From Pollenia angustigena (taxonomy: Eukaryota; Arthropoda; Insecta; Diptera; Polleniidae): DNA of 64,000 nt. Numbering within the stretch: position 1 is the first letter of the stretch; each line of letters begins with the position of its first letter. A program made the translations under genes and the position numbers. This document shows, piece by piece, positions 10,785-21,737 of this stretch. Under the pieces are notes generated by a model that made no database searches, had not been told where the DNA came from, and saw only the letters and a list, made by a program, of their open reading frames with translations. The stretch lies in the NCBI GenBank assembly GCA_930367215.1, contig OV884059.1, forward strand, positions 5,914,945 to 5,978,944. Direction: 5' to 3'.

Positions 10785-11072
10785 ATTTGACTAATTGAAG
10801 ACATGGATTTGACATAAAGAACGGCAAGAGCCAAAGTTTCCAAATCAAGTAAAATGTGGATGGAATTGGAGTAGTGGGTGTGGCACTTCTCTTATAAAGA
10901 CATTATAGGATTTTATATATCTGGAGAACCGCAAGAGCCAAAGCTTCCATTTTAGGTACAAGCATTTAGGTTATCAATACACAACATCCAACAAAGTGGG
11001 CGATTTATTTATATCTAAAGAAATGGATTTATCTGCTCTTATCGCACAATGGTGAAGGGTATATAAGATTAT
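10785..11072 (+). mobile_element. DINE-1-like fragment (family C)
   Basis: It contains two copies of the family C motif AACGGCAAGAGCCAAAG / ACCGCAAGAGCCAAAG, each followed by a CAATACACAACATCC or TGTGGATGGAATTGGAGTAG segment, and ends GGTGAAGGGTATATAAGATT. The terminal hairpin (TTCGGC ... GCCGAA) is lost. Confidence 0.55.
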
Positions 11073-12781
11073 TCATAACAAAAACGAGAATAAGAAAAAA
11101 TAAAATGCAAACTGAAATGAAAAGTTTTTTCATTTCAATTAATCACAGAACGAGAATTGACTTTAACTAAAAGTATTTCATGTTTGTAAATTATTAAGAA
11201 GCTTAGTTTGGTCGGTATAATTAGATACAAATGCCAGATTAAAAAAAAAGAAAATTAAGTAGACATAATTTGTGTCACTATTATACATTTGTCAAGTTCC
11301 TTTGATAAAAAGCTTTGTTGAGATACTTGTAATGTATTAAATAACAGTTTTAGTTTAAGCCTCATTTTTAAAGCTAATATTCTTTTTTTAATTATTATGT
11401 AAAAACAGATTTTTGTTTGCACGTCAGGAAATTTTATGATAAAATTTGATGAAGTGTCACCGAAAACCTAAAAGCACTAATTAAAAAGCAACACAAATCA
11501 CTGACTTAAGAATTTAAAACGCACTAAGAACATTACGAAATCGCCGAGTTGACATTGTACAATTGGACATTTCAATTAAAACGATAGCGAAAAACATTTA
11601 TACCAAATATTTGACAATCTATCTTCGAAACGCCATCTGATTTTGACAGTTCGAACCTATTTGTTTTGATTTGTTAGTGTTTTGTTAAGAATGGTTGACA
11701 TTTCGAGCCGTAACTACTAAAAAAACAAAATCCCTACAAAATTTTTAAATGGGTTAATTTAATTTGAAAAATGTTCAACTATTTGAATAGTGTCGTTTAT
11801 TTTGAAAAAGGTTTCTTTTATTTTGAATAAAGTTTCGTTTATTTTAAAAAAGGTTGCGTATAATTTAAAACAGGTTTCGTTTAGTTTAAACTGAAAATGC
11901 TATATAATCTATTATTTTAGTATTTACTGTAAGAAAATGGCTGTGAATTTAAGAAAATTAAAATTTTATTTTTTATTACTTTTTATTTTTGTGTACAGGG
12001 CGAATTCATGTATACGGTGGTGGCGATACTTTTGACATTCCTCTCTCTAATTTAGAAATAAAAGTATCACAGCTTGTATATTTAATTAATGTGTTTTCAA
12101 GGCCTCAAAAAAACTTTCAATTTAAGTTGCTCGTAATTTTTTGTTTATTTTTTAAAAAGTAAAAGAATTGCATTCCATGCTTTGTTTTCTTGATTTTTGT
12201 TTTTTATAACTTAACTATAAAGTGAAAATAACCTTTATATTACAATGCAACTTTAATTAATTTTAACCTATTTTTCAATTAGGTTGTACTTATGTAATAT
12301 TTTTTTTGGTCGTGGCTACACAGAACACAATTCAGCTTGGTTCGGAAGAAATCTCTCACTTTAAACCATATTAAATTTAAAACCTATAATATTGGAATAC
12401 AATTTGCCATGACTTGTTGATTTTTTTATATTTTAACATTTGTATTGAACCTTCCGCATAATGAGTATATGTATGTATACAGCTGTTTTAAATTTATTTA
12501 CCGGTTTTTATTCTTATTTTGTAATTTTGTCAATGATTTTTTTATTTAAAAAAAATCTTAATTTATGTCTCAGACTAAAACATATCTTAACTGAAATTTC
12601 TGTTCTCAACATACATATATTTTTTTTTAAAATTTTTAATATTATTTTATACATACACTTAATTAAACTTACAATTAAGAATCGCGAAAAAAAACTTAAT
12701 TAAGACATTTAAAACCTATAAATTTAAACAAAAATCTTTATATTTTAGATATAATGCATGAATTTTGTACAAAGCTATTAT
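11073..12781. other. Spacer between the zinc-finger paralogues
   Basis: No gene was recognised. Around 11785-11895 there are about four imperfect units of 30-33 bp built on GTTTCGTTTATTTTGAAAAA. The remainder is A+T-rich and includes the 3' UTR side of the second zinc-finger gene (12,500-12,781). Confidence 0.4.
11785..11895. repeat. Short imperfect tandem repeat, about 32-bp units
   Basis: Successive units read TCGTTTATTTTGAAAAAGG, TTTCTTTTATTTTGAATAAAG, TTTCGTTTATTTTAAAAAAGG, TTGCGTATAATTTAAAACAGG and TTTCGTTTAGTTTAAACTG. They are degenerate and probably a minisatellite. Confidence 0.45.
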
Positions 12782-14278
12782 TTAGGCATTATCCATAGCG
12801 GCAATTTCATATAAAAGCTGTTGCTCTGCTTTAACTTTTTCATGCTCATCCACTTCAATATTTTCCTGATCTTCCAAATCTTCTATATCTTCTTCATTCA
12901 CAATTTCATTATGCATATCATGGGTAATCTCTTCGACTACAACTTCTTGTTGTTCAAGTTGTTCTTGTTTGAATTGATGTTCTTGAAGCTGTGGATCATC
13001 CTCGTCTTCCTCCTCCACAACAACTTGCTGCTGATGATACATATGACTTTGATCGAGTTGTTCTTCGTATTGAAATTGTTGCATTTGATCGGAAATTATT
13101 TGTTGATCTTCATGCTGATCCTGTTGTAGGGGTTCCAGCTCATCGTAATTGTCCTGCTTTTGCTGGAATAAATGACGACCAAGTTTTTTGCGACATTGTA
13201 AAGAGCGCCGATGGGCATCAAAGAAATCAATGTGATTAAATTCGAGACCACATACTCGGCACTCAAATTTGCCTTGATTTAAATGCATGTCCTTACGATG
13301 TTGAGCTAATTTGTGTGTATCCTTAAAGCGTAAATCACAAAAGGGACAATCTAGTAAACGTCTGTCGCCATAATGAACATTGCGTACATGTTCGGTCATA
13401 GCATATTTACGCAAGAATTTTTTACCACAATGCTCACACTCATAATTTCGTTGCTGTTCATGTACCAACAGTCGATGATGACGCAGTGAAGTGTTCTGTG
13501 CAAATGTTTTGCCGCATTGCTCACAAATATGCTCTTTGGCCAAATGACGTCTTTGCTCATGCACTTTCAAGTCCTGTTTAGTGCAATAGTACATTTTACA
13601 AGGCACACATACGTACGGACGTATTCCCATATGCCTTCTAGCATGACCGGCCGCATAGGCCCTGGTAACAAAATCATCTTCACAATAAATACACTTGAAG
13701 CGCTTAGAACCAGGTTTAAGATGAGTTTTTAAATGTGCATCCAATTTAGATTTGTGCATAATATCCGGACACACCCCGCACTCAATAGGCAAACGTTCGG
13801 CTTCACGGTCATCAGCCACCATGGAAAATTCCACTATGGGCGAACTATCCTCATCGTCATAATCTACTATTTCTGCACATATGCCATCAAATAACATAAA
13901 CTTACGTGGTACTTTTGGTAAATTTAATCTCTTGCGTTTCTTTTCTAATTCGACCCATAATTGTTGTGGTGTAGGCGGTTCTTCTATTACTTCTTCATGT
14001 TGATAAACTTCCAGCTGCTCACCACTTTCATCATCCAAAATTTCGTGTACCTCTTCAACCATCATCATTTGACCATCTTCTGTTATCATCATAGTGGTAT
14101 CATCATCATGTTCTTCCACTACTTCGCTAGTTTCTATTAACTCCTGCTCGTCGGTCAAATAAATGACACTACCATCTTCACACTGTTCCAATTCTTCGCC
14201 CTCGGCCAAAACCACATAGTCGGATGCATCAACTGCTATAAACTCTGCATCTTCCACAATAGATTCAGTTTCGCTCAT
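12782..14278 (-). CDS. C2H2 zinc-finger protein (paralogue 2)
   Basis: A probable nuclear DNA-binding regulator of 498 aa and a close paralogue of the downstream gene at 8.2-9.9 kb. The ATG at 14278 (MSETESIVED) was chosen because the open frame beyond it begins only at a TTG. The N-terminal 100 residues are acidic. At about 124-153 is the shared box (PRKFMLFDGICAEIVDYD, PIVEFSM). Seven fingers span about 165-362 and match the paralogue one to one: CGVCPDIM, CIYCEDDF, CVPCKMYY, CEQCGKTFAQNTSLRHH, CEHCGKKF, CPFCDLRF and a last C2HC finger (CRVCGLEF ... HRRSLQC). The linker HMGIRPYVC and helix TKQDLKVHEQRRH are nearly the same in both. The tail is rich in Q, E and D. The coding region is one exon. 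The target is unknown; near-identical finger helices suggest overlapping DNA sites. Confidence 0.85.
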   Translation of the reverse strand: MSETESIVEDAEFIAVDASDYVVLAEGEELEQCEDGSVIYLTDEQELIETSEVVEEHDDDTTMMITEDGQMMMVEEVHEILDDESGEQLEVYQHEEVIEEPPTPQQLWVELEKKRKRLNLPKVPRKFMLFDGICAEIVDYDDEDSSPIVEFSMVADDREAERLPIECGVCPDIMHKSKLDAHLKTHLKPGSKRFKCIYCEDDFVTRAYAAGHARRHMGIRPYVCVPCKMYYCTKQDLKVHEQRRHLAKEHICEQCGKTFAQNTSLRHHRLLVHEQQRNYECEHCGKKFLRKYAMTEHVRNVHYGDRRLLDCPFCDLRFKDTHKLAQHRKDMHLNQGKFECRVCGLEFNHIDFFDAHRRSLQCRKKLGRHLFQQKQDNYDELEPLQQDQHEDQQIISDQMQQFQYEEQLDQSHMYHQQQVVVEEEDEDDPQLQEHQFKQEQLEQQEVVVEEITHDMHNEIVNEEDIEDLEDQENIEVDEHEKVKAEQQLLYEIAAMDNA

Positions 14279-15100
14279 AGTAATAGAAATTTTTGTATTT
14301 TCAAAAAAAATCTCACCGATGATTTTTGTGTAAAAATTATTGCGGCAGGAAAATTTTACCAACGCTGCCTTACAAACTAGTGAAATAAGAAAAACAAAAA
14401 TCTAATCGAGTACTCTTCAGTGAAACGAATAACCGTATAAAAAGAAATCTAAAAATATAATAAAATAATTGAAAACATTGAAAATATAAAAAAAATTATT
14501 AAAAAATATGTTTTATATTTCTAAAACTATGACAACTTATTATTAAATTAGCTTTACAATTAATTTATTTTTTCTTTACAAAAACGTTTCTTCTGGTTTG
14601 AGTACTGATTGACAAAAGTAACCATTAATTTTATAGTCTCAATAGTAAAGTTGCATTAACAATAACGTTACAAAAATATTTATTCACAATAGCGTTAAAT
14701 GTCAGCAGTTTGTGCAATGAACAAAGTAAATAAAAGATATAACGAGTTTTAACAATTTAATAAAAAAATTAACTTTTAATTTAAACAATTATTAATAAAG
14801 TTTATTCATTTAAAAATTAATTCTTTTCATAAGGCATTGATATTGTTTGCAAGTGTAAATTAACGAATGCAAGCAAAATATTTCAAAAAGGCGCCAAATT
14901 TTATTCTAAGTTAAGTATAATTTTATGTTTGTTCTAAAAAAAGTGGTTAAGTTTTTGGTTAGAGTAATAAAATGTGAAATTATAATTGTTAATAAAACTA
15001 AATTGTGTTAATAAAACAATCGCCAAAATATATTTTTTGGAGCAAAAATTGCGGTTTTTCTAGTATTAAAAAATGTAAATACAAATGTTTGCCTGTTTTT
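14279..15100. other. Upstream region of the second zinc-finger gene
   Basis: This holds the presumed promoter/leader side. A CGGTGAGAT donor-like sequence (minus, near 14309) could end a leader exon. Further out the DNA is A+T-rich with no recognised feature. Confidence 0.3.
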
Positions 15101-15106
15101 CTGTAT

Positions 15107-15329
15107 AGCTGGAGAACGGCAAAAGCCAAAGTTTCTAAATTAGATACAAGCATCTGGGTTATCAATATACAACATCCGACAAAATGTGGGCGGTATTGGA
15201 GAAGTGGGCAAAAAAAAATAAATTAATTTATATCTAAAGAACGAACGGTATTTACATAACTTTCTTTCTGTTCTTATTGCACTATAATGGATGGTATTTA
15301 AAATTCGGCATAGCCGAATATTTATTTAT
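15107..15329 (+). mobile_element. DINE-1-like 3' part (family C)
   Basis: It has the family C block AGCTGGAGAACGGCAAAAGC, TTATCAATATACAACATCC, AAAATGTGGGCGGTATTGGA, then a degenerate GGTATTTAAAATTCGGC and the terminal hairpin TTCGGCATAGCCGAA. A (TTTA)n-linked LINE/SINE-like tail starts directly after the hairpin. Confidence 0.6.
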
Positions 15330-15560
15330 TTCGTAATATAAGCCACTGAGGCCAAATATATATTACACAGCGCGTAGTACCTAAGTATTACATCAGAGAA
15401 CTATATGTATAAAAAATAAGCATATGTACTATATATATAAAGGCACATTATATTATTAATAAAATCTAATAACAAACAATCTCAATTCATTCGCTCCCCC
15501 GAGCATAAAAAAATCACAAGGACATATATTAATAATTAATAAATAAGAATAAAGAGTTAA
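15330..15560 (-). mobile_element. Retroelement 3' end with AATAAATA tail
   Basis: On the minus strand this ends TATATTACGAAATAAATAAAT, preceded by GGCCTCAGTGGCTTATATTA. It shares GGCC ... TAATATA ... TTATTTATT and a CTC-ATTCRNNGGCTCCCC segment with 52400-52640 and 57515-57610. A shared 3' part with an A-rich tail suggests a LINE or SINE family. Confidence 0.4.
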
Positions 15561-17128
15561 ATTCGGTCCAAATAGGGAAGTGCGTTTATGCTAAATTTTC
15601 AAGCAATACGTAATAATAACTACTAATTTGCATCCGAAAAATGCCATTAGAATTGATTTTTCAAATTGTGGTTCTATCCATTCTGCCAACACACCAGCTA
15701 GCAACTAGGTATTTGTTTTCCAAATTTTTTATCAAGAGCAAAAATATTAGGCTTCTTTTATTAAATACTCTGCAAATTGCTATAAAACTAAATAACTCCT
15801 AAAATGTTTTTAAAAAGTTAGATAAATAAAAGTAAACACAAATTTTCCATATCTGTTATAGGTACCTACATATATAAATTATAGTTCACAATTTGTTAAA
15901 GTTATTAAATTTGTTTTCATAACAGAATGTTCAATTCAAAAGTTTTTAAGAAATAATTATTTAATAAACTTTTTAAACATTTTCCTGTTTGGTGTTAAAT
16001 ATTTCATAATTATTTTTTAAATTATTATCTCTGTAATTACAAATCATAATAAGTTATATTAACATATAATTTTTTATTTTTAACAAGAACTTAATAAATG
16101 TTTCGTTGTCTAATTCAGTTCATATTAGTTAAATAGAATTTAACGGTCAACAAAAAACCAAACAACTTAAAAAATACGTATGAATGTACATATAGTTACT
16201 TATGTATCATGTACCTCTACAAACAACGTGCAATGAACGCATTAAAAACGTTTTTAATGTGTTGCAAAAGCCGGTCAACTGAAACAGTAGCACATAAAGG
16301 TTTATTTTACGAGCGTCAAGTACTACAACTAGCCATCTTAACTAAGTGATTTAAGTAAACAAAAACAGAATGTACCACAAATTGCTTACAATTTACCAGG
16401 TAACAACAAAAAGCATACAAAAAATGTTTTAAAGAGCGCGTAATAAAGTGTTTACGAGAAGAGGCTTGTGTTTCTTCTGTGTTTTTTTTTTTTGAATGAA
16501 GAGCGAATGGGGCAGATACCTAGGTAAGTAGCTGTAATGTATTTAAAATTTTCATCTGAGCCATAAATTGTTGTATATTTGGATATAAAGGTGATGAAAA
16601 AAAAAAAAACGGAAACAGAAATCTTTTTATTTAAAGAGGCATCTAAGAGATAGCTGATAAAGATGTTTTTGTGTATGGTTGTTTTGAGGCACTTACGGTC
16701 AATGCTACTTTAATTACTTACATATAATAATCTTAAGTTTTGGGTGGCAAAGGAACAAAAGGTTTAGGACAGTTGAAAAAATGCTGAGGTATATAAAATA
16801 TTTTCACATACATACCTATTTAAAAAGTTTTTTGTTTATGATTGTGAATTCTTATTTAATCGCTCTAGTGATAAAACAGTTTTAAATTCAAAATATTTAG
16901 AAATTCCTATTTGAACATATGAATAAATCATATATGAATCCTTTTTCAATCGTTCAAGTGATAAATCAGTTTTTAACCATCAAAAGCGATCTGAGAAGAA
17001 TCATTTGTAGTTCATTGGCAGATTTTATAATCTTTTGTGAGTATTTTTCGTCTCATTTTTCAATCGTTAATTAAAAAATTTTTGATCAAATAATAATAAT
17101 CAAATGGGTTTTTCATGCCGCCATATTT
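15561..17128. other. Intergenic, nothing recognised
   Basis: A+T-rich. A short palindrome (CGCATTAAAAACGTTTTTAAT) sits at about 16238-16258. No coding frame or repeat family member was found. Confidence 0.35.
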
Positions 17129-18219
17129 TTTATACCCTCCACCACAATTAGTTGTGAAGAGGGTATATTAAGTTTGTCATTCCGTGTGAAACTTTTTTAT
17201 TATTCATCTCAGACCCCATAAAGTATATATATTCTGGGTCCTTGAGTAATTCTAAGTCGATTTAGCCATGTCCGTCTGTCCGTCTGTTGAAAACACGCTC
17301 ACTTTCGAACAACTCAAAAGAAATGATCAAAGTTGGTGCCAAATTGCTTGTAGTTATCCTAAGCAGTTTGGGATTGAAATCCAGCAAAATCGGTTCAGTA
17401 GGACCAGAGCTATGACTCAAAATATGGAACCACCACCTAAAAAAATTGATAATTTTGTTACAAAAAGTAGCATAAATGCTGGAACAAGGCACCGAATGAG
17501 ATCAGATTTTGCAAAAATTTGTTTTATTGGACGGGAAATCACGCTGTTAAATTTCTTGAAGATCCATCCATAATTTACCCTAAGCCTCATATAAACAGTA
17601 CTCCCGGAAAACAGTTTAGTACGCCTAAAACCGTAAAAAATAACGCTACCGTAACAAAATTTGGTACATCACAGTTTTTTAGGACTAGAAATAACACTGC
17701 GAAATTTCGTGACGATCGGTCCATATTTTACCTTAGGCCCCATATAAACCCTACTACCGGAAAACAGTTTAGTACGCCTAAAACCGTATAAAATAATGCA
17801 ATCATAACAGAAATTGGTACGTTACAGTTTTAAAGGACTAGAAATGATACTGTGAAGTTTCGTGAATATCGGTCCATAATTTACCCTAGGCCCCATATAA
17901 ACCCTACTCCCGGAAAACAGTTTAGTACACCTAAAACCATATTTAATAATGCTATCATAACAGAAATTGGTACGTCACAGTTTTAAAGGACTAGAAATGA
18001 CGCTATGAAATTTCGTGATGATCGGTCCATAATTTACCCTAGGCCCCATATAAACCCTACTACGGGAAAACAGTTTAGTCGCCTTAAACCATAATTAATA
18101 ACAAACGTCACAGTTTAAGATAATAATAACATCATACAGATATTACTCCTTAAACATTCGCACTGTCGGTGGAGGGTATCAAAGATTCGGCACAGCCGAA
18201 TATAGCACTCTAACTTGTT
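17129..18219 (+). mobile_element. Complete DINE-1-like element (family A)
   Basis: The copy runs from TTATACCCTCCACCACAATT to TATAGCACTCTAACTTGTT. The 5' end has the stem CCCTCCACCAC and GAAGAGGGTAT. The middle has CCCCATAAAGTATATATATT, AAGTCGATTTAGCCATGTCC and repeated CCGTCTGT, as in Drosophila INE-1. The core is about four tandem units of 150-155 bp, each starting near AAATTTCGTGANGATCGGTCC (17548, 17700, 17856, 18006) and containing CCGGAAAACAGTTTAGT. The 3' end is GGTGGAGGGTATC and the hairpin TTCGGCACAGCCGAA followed by CACTCTAACTTGTT. Lacking any coding frame, it is non-autonomous and was presumably mobilised by a Helentron-type Rep/helicase. Confidence 0.75.
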
Positions 18220-18741
18220 AGTGTTAAAATTTTTTTCTCACCCCATTTTTATTCTCACAAAAATTGACACAGACGCAAATAAGTTAGAAAAACAGTTGTT
18301 TGTTTCAATTTATGGCATTTTTGTTTAATTTCTCACATCTCAATGGAAAAGTTTCTCGACGCGGGATATACAGAACACACCTTCAGGAAGTTTTCATTGC
18401 TATTACTTTTTCAGATGCTGTAAACTTATATTCTAAATTTAACCCAACTATGCTTTTTTGTTGTTTGCAAATTTTGTGCTGCCTTCTACGTATTTCTTTT
18501 GATTCGACCGTACCTGAATCAACCAGAATTTTATTTATTTATATGAATACACAAAAGAACACTGTCACTTAACATACCTTTTTCCATTCATTAATGTTTT
18601 TATTTGACGGACATTAAAAATTTAGTTCCTCTTCGGCTCTTTGCCAAAACCATTGAAATTCTTCCCGAAATTTAATTTACAAATTTTAAAATTTTGTTTT
18701 AAATGTAAGTTAAACGGACGTGTTCTAAAATCAGGCAGTTA

Positions 18742-18883
18742 GTGCTGGTTCACACACTTCAAGTTTTAATCGTCAAGTCTTGAGCTTTTAGGAGAGAAGG
18801 GAAAAGAGGATGCCATTTCTTTTCCCCTCTCTCCTTAAAACTCAAGACTTGACGAGTCAAACTTGACGTGTGTGAACCAGCAC
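18742..18883. mobile_element. 142-bp foldback MITE, TTA duplication
   Basis: It is almost entirely a hairpin: GTGCTGGTTCACACACTTCA at the left pairs with GACGTGTGTGAACCAGCAC at the right, and the arms of about 60 bp meet at a GATGCCATTTC loop. TTA flanks both ends (18739-18741 and 18884-18886). A half copy is inside the 10.5-kb composite element. Confidence 0.75.
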
Positions 18884-18928
18884 TTAGTTAGTGAACTTGA
18901 TTTGTGTCCCCAAAATAGTATTTGCCAC

Positions 18929-19748
18929 CAGGGTTGTTAGATTTTTTTGAGGCCATCGCCAAACCGGATGTCAATTTTGCTCAGTTTTCGTTTTTTTTTT
19001 TTTAAATTAAATTTTGCATACAAAAGAAGCAGTATTATATTACAGTAAAAAATCGCCACAAAAAAAAAACGAGAAAAAAATACAAAAAAGCCACCGAAAG
19101 TAAATTTTGTTTAGTTTCTGTTATTTTTTTTAAATAACATAAAATGCAGATCATATCGAGCCCTAACCGCCAAAATAACGTAAGCACCAAAAATTAAATT
19201 TTACAGGAGAGAGTTTTTTCTATTTTATAAATTTTTGTATGGAATTTGTCGCTTACAATAAAATTGTTCTTGCTATGAAAACGTAACGGTACCTTATATG
19301 ACCATGAAATTTTGGGAGATGATGCAAGTGTTACCAATAAAGTCATTTATTAAAAAAAAACGAAAATCGATAAAGATGTCGCTTACATTATTTTTGCGGT
19401 TAGGGCTCGATATATTCAATTAAACAACTAAAATTAAGTACACAAGTCTCTATAAGATCGTACACTTCAGCCTCATCGATTTCATTACTGGTGTTTTGAC
19501 CTGCATACATACTACATATTAGAATTAAATAGTGACTGAATATAAAATTCAATTAAAATAAAATAAGTAATGATAGCAAAAAATGAAAAACTGTTAAAAA
19601 ATCGCTGAAATAATATAAATGGTAAAAGTAGCCAGTTATATCAAAAATCGCAAAAAGAAAACGTCAGTCGCCAAATGGAAAATCCCACCGCCAAACACGT
19701 TTCAAAATCGCTACGTTTGGCAAGAAATCGCCACATCTGACAACCCTG
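18929..19748. mobile_element. hAT-like non-autonomous element with a nested MITE
   Basis: The ends are CAGGGTTGTTAGAT and ATCTGACAACCCTG, typical hAT-style CAGGG termini. The 8-bp flanks TTTGCCAC and TTGGTCAC resemble each other with two differences, compatible with an old hAT duplication. The inside has scattered AAATCGCCA/GCCAAAC motifs and a complete TA-flanked MITE at 19156-19410. No transposase frame. Confidence 0.6.
19156..19410. mobile_element. 255-bp TA-flanked MITE nested in the hAT-like element
   Basis: The ends TCGAGCCCTAACCGC and GCGGTTAGGGCTCGA are perfect inverted repeats extending about 30 bp with few mismatches. TA is present on both sides (19154-19155 and 19411-19412). This is the Tc1/mariner pattern. 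Confidence 0.7.
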
Positions 19749-19756
19749 TTGGTCAC

Positions 19757-20500
19757 ATATAACCCAAGGTATATTTACATATACCTTGATATAACCGTTA
19801 AAAATTAACCAAGAGTGTGGCCGCGTTAATCATTTGCTTAAAAATTTAAAATTAAAATTAAAATTTTCATTCATTTGGTTTGTTTACTGAAGAGAGTGCA
19901 AATTTTAAGTTGTGTTTTCAACCGTATGCGATTTTTTTGTTATTGTATTAGACTACTACTGCTGCTGCTGTTGTTGTAATCTTTATTTAATAAAAAAATA
20001 ACCAGCCTGACGTTTTGTTTACATTTTTTGTTTACTTTTTTACTACTCCACTCAACTTCATAATGATTTAATTTACAATAATGATGACTATTTTAATGAT
20101 CATAGAATATTGTTTTGTGTTGATGATAGTTTTGTCTTGGAGTTTCAAACTGCTTCTTAGCTTATTAAAGTGATAAACATTTGTTATTACAGTTTTAAAC
20201 GCGCTTGAGTGTGGTTATACAAATATTTCTTATGCGCATGCGTATTGTAGCTCAAAGATCAATTTCTTATAAAAAAATTTTGCCTAGTAACGTAAATTTT
20301 TACTTTGTGCTAAAAGTGCTTAAGCGAACAACTTACAAAATAAAAAAATCGTTGTCTTGTTTTCGAGTTGTATTGGTAATTTTTTCCTTGTTCTTTTCAT
20401 TTTTATGTTAATCGCTGTCGTTTGTAACGTGTTTATATCGTCGTCAATACTCTGTTTATTCCTTGAAAGTTTTTATGTTCAATATTCACTTGATGCCGGT
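19757..20500. other. Intergenic, no gene seen
   Basis: The stretch has GAGAGTGC and a short CTG/CTGTTG microsatellite near 19950-19975. It may be upstream regulatory DNA for the possible leader exon near 20.8 kb. Nothing firm. Confidence 0.3.
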
Positions 20501-20559
20501 TTAAAATTGTGTCAAATCTAAGTGGAACATACTAAATATAATTGTGTACCGGTTGTCCA

Positions 20560-20820
20560 GCATTATAAGTCGGACTTGCTGACAGTCTTCTTGAAAGTGT
20601 GTTACAAATTATTTATTACCACTTTTTACCATTTTCATCAACAAGAAAAATTTTTCAATGCCTTCACTTTAAGCCAAGAAAATTTCGTGCAAATTAAATA
20701 AAAAAAAATTAAAGAAAAATAAAATTCTGTAAAAATAGTTTAAGTGGATTTTCCAATTATTATTCATACATCTATCTATCCTTAAATGGCTACAAAGAAT
20801 ATTTGCTGTTTTATAAATTG
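20560..20820 (+). other. Possible non-coding leader exon, ending at a GTAAGA donor
   Basis: The start of this entry is arbitrary; only the 3' border is seen (AAATTG|GTAAGAATTTTTCTT, donor at 20821). An ATG at 20786 opens 11 codons (MATKNICCFIN) and the twelfth codon is cut by the donor after TG. If it is spliced to the strong acceptor at 34841, the next base gives TGA, so the frame would be only a short upstream ORF. The idea is that this is a distant first exon of the ZP-domain gene. Weakly supported. Confidence 0.2.
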
Positions 20821-21463
20821 GTAAGAATTTTTCTTAACCGTTAGAAAATAATTAGATTGCATTAATACTTTAAGAAACTATAATTTTTTTTGTGATTTTA
20901 ATGGCAATTGTGTTTAAAAACGATTTTATGATTGAACTCAAACAAACTGATTGTGGCTTTTTATGGCACATACCTATAATCTAGGGTTTGCATTTATCGC
21001 AATTTTTGATATGTAGTTGCAATTACCATTAAAAGTTAATTGTTAATTGTGATAACCAGGCAAACCAGAAATATGCTCTAAAAAACGCGTTTTATGCGCA
21101 TTAAACTTAAAAATATAAATTAATTTGCAGTAAAATAATTTTGAGGCGAATTTAATTTAAAAACCAACATAATTAGATAGTTATCGGACACAAAGAGTCT
21201 AATTTGGAAAGAAGTTTTAATGGGGAATAGATATGTGAAATTAAAGATCGATTCTACATAAACTTCGTCTTTACCAAATTTTATAAAATGTATCTACAAG
21301 ATTGCAACTTGTATTTTGCGCACAAGGTTAACATGGACGCTTACGATGGACATCGTAAGATCACTTTTAAAAGTGGTTCTGAGTCGATCAGTATACTAAA
21401 TGATTTCTGTGTATTACATACATCTTCAAAAACGTATATTATTTGCTTTTTAATTTAAGCTTA
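20821..21463. other. Intergenic or leader intron, nothing recognised
   Basis: A+T-rich; no recognisable coding or repeat structure. Confidence 0.3.
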
Positions 21464-21737
21464 GTCTGAGTTCATACGGCTCATGTCTTATTGACAAGAT
21501 TCTTCCTTTTTCTTCTTTGAACATGAATTGGCGTTCAAATGAATCATGTCATGTTGACGACATGTTTTTTATTTTGTTTTATTTGATATTGAAAACAAAA
21601 ACAAAATTAAACAACGAATAAGAAAGCAAAACGTAAAGACAGTACATGCATCTGTGTACTCGTTTCTTTTCCCCTCGTCCCTCTCGCCTATAAAGTAGCA
21701 ATCTTGTCAGTAAGACATTAGTCGTATAAACACAGAC
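21464..21737. mobile_element. 274-bp MITE, TTA duplication
   Basis: The ends GTCTGAGTTCATACGGC and GTCGTATAAACACAGAC are inverted repeats of about 37 bp with about six mismatches (ATGTCTTATTGACAAGATT against AATCTTGTCAGTAAGACAT). TTA flanks both ends (21461-21463 and 21738-21740). Confidence 0.65.

Noticed and set aside
15005..15226. 73-codon frame on the plus strand
   Set aside because: Most of it translates the DINE family C core; the same block occurs in several copies in other frames.
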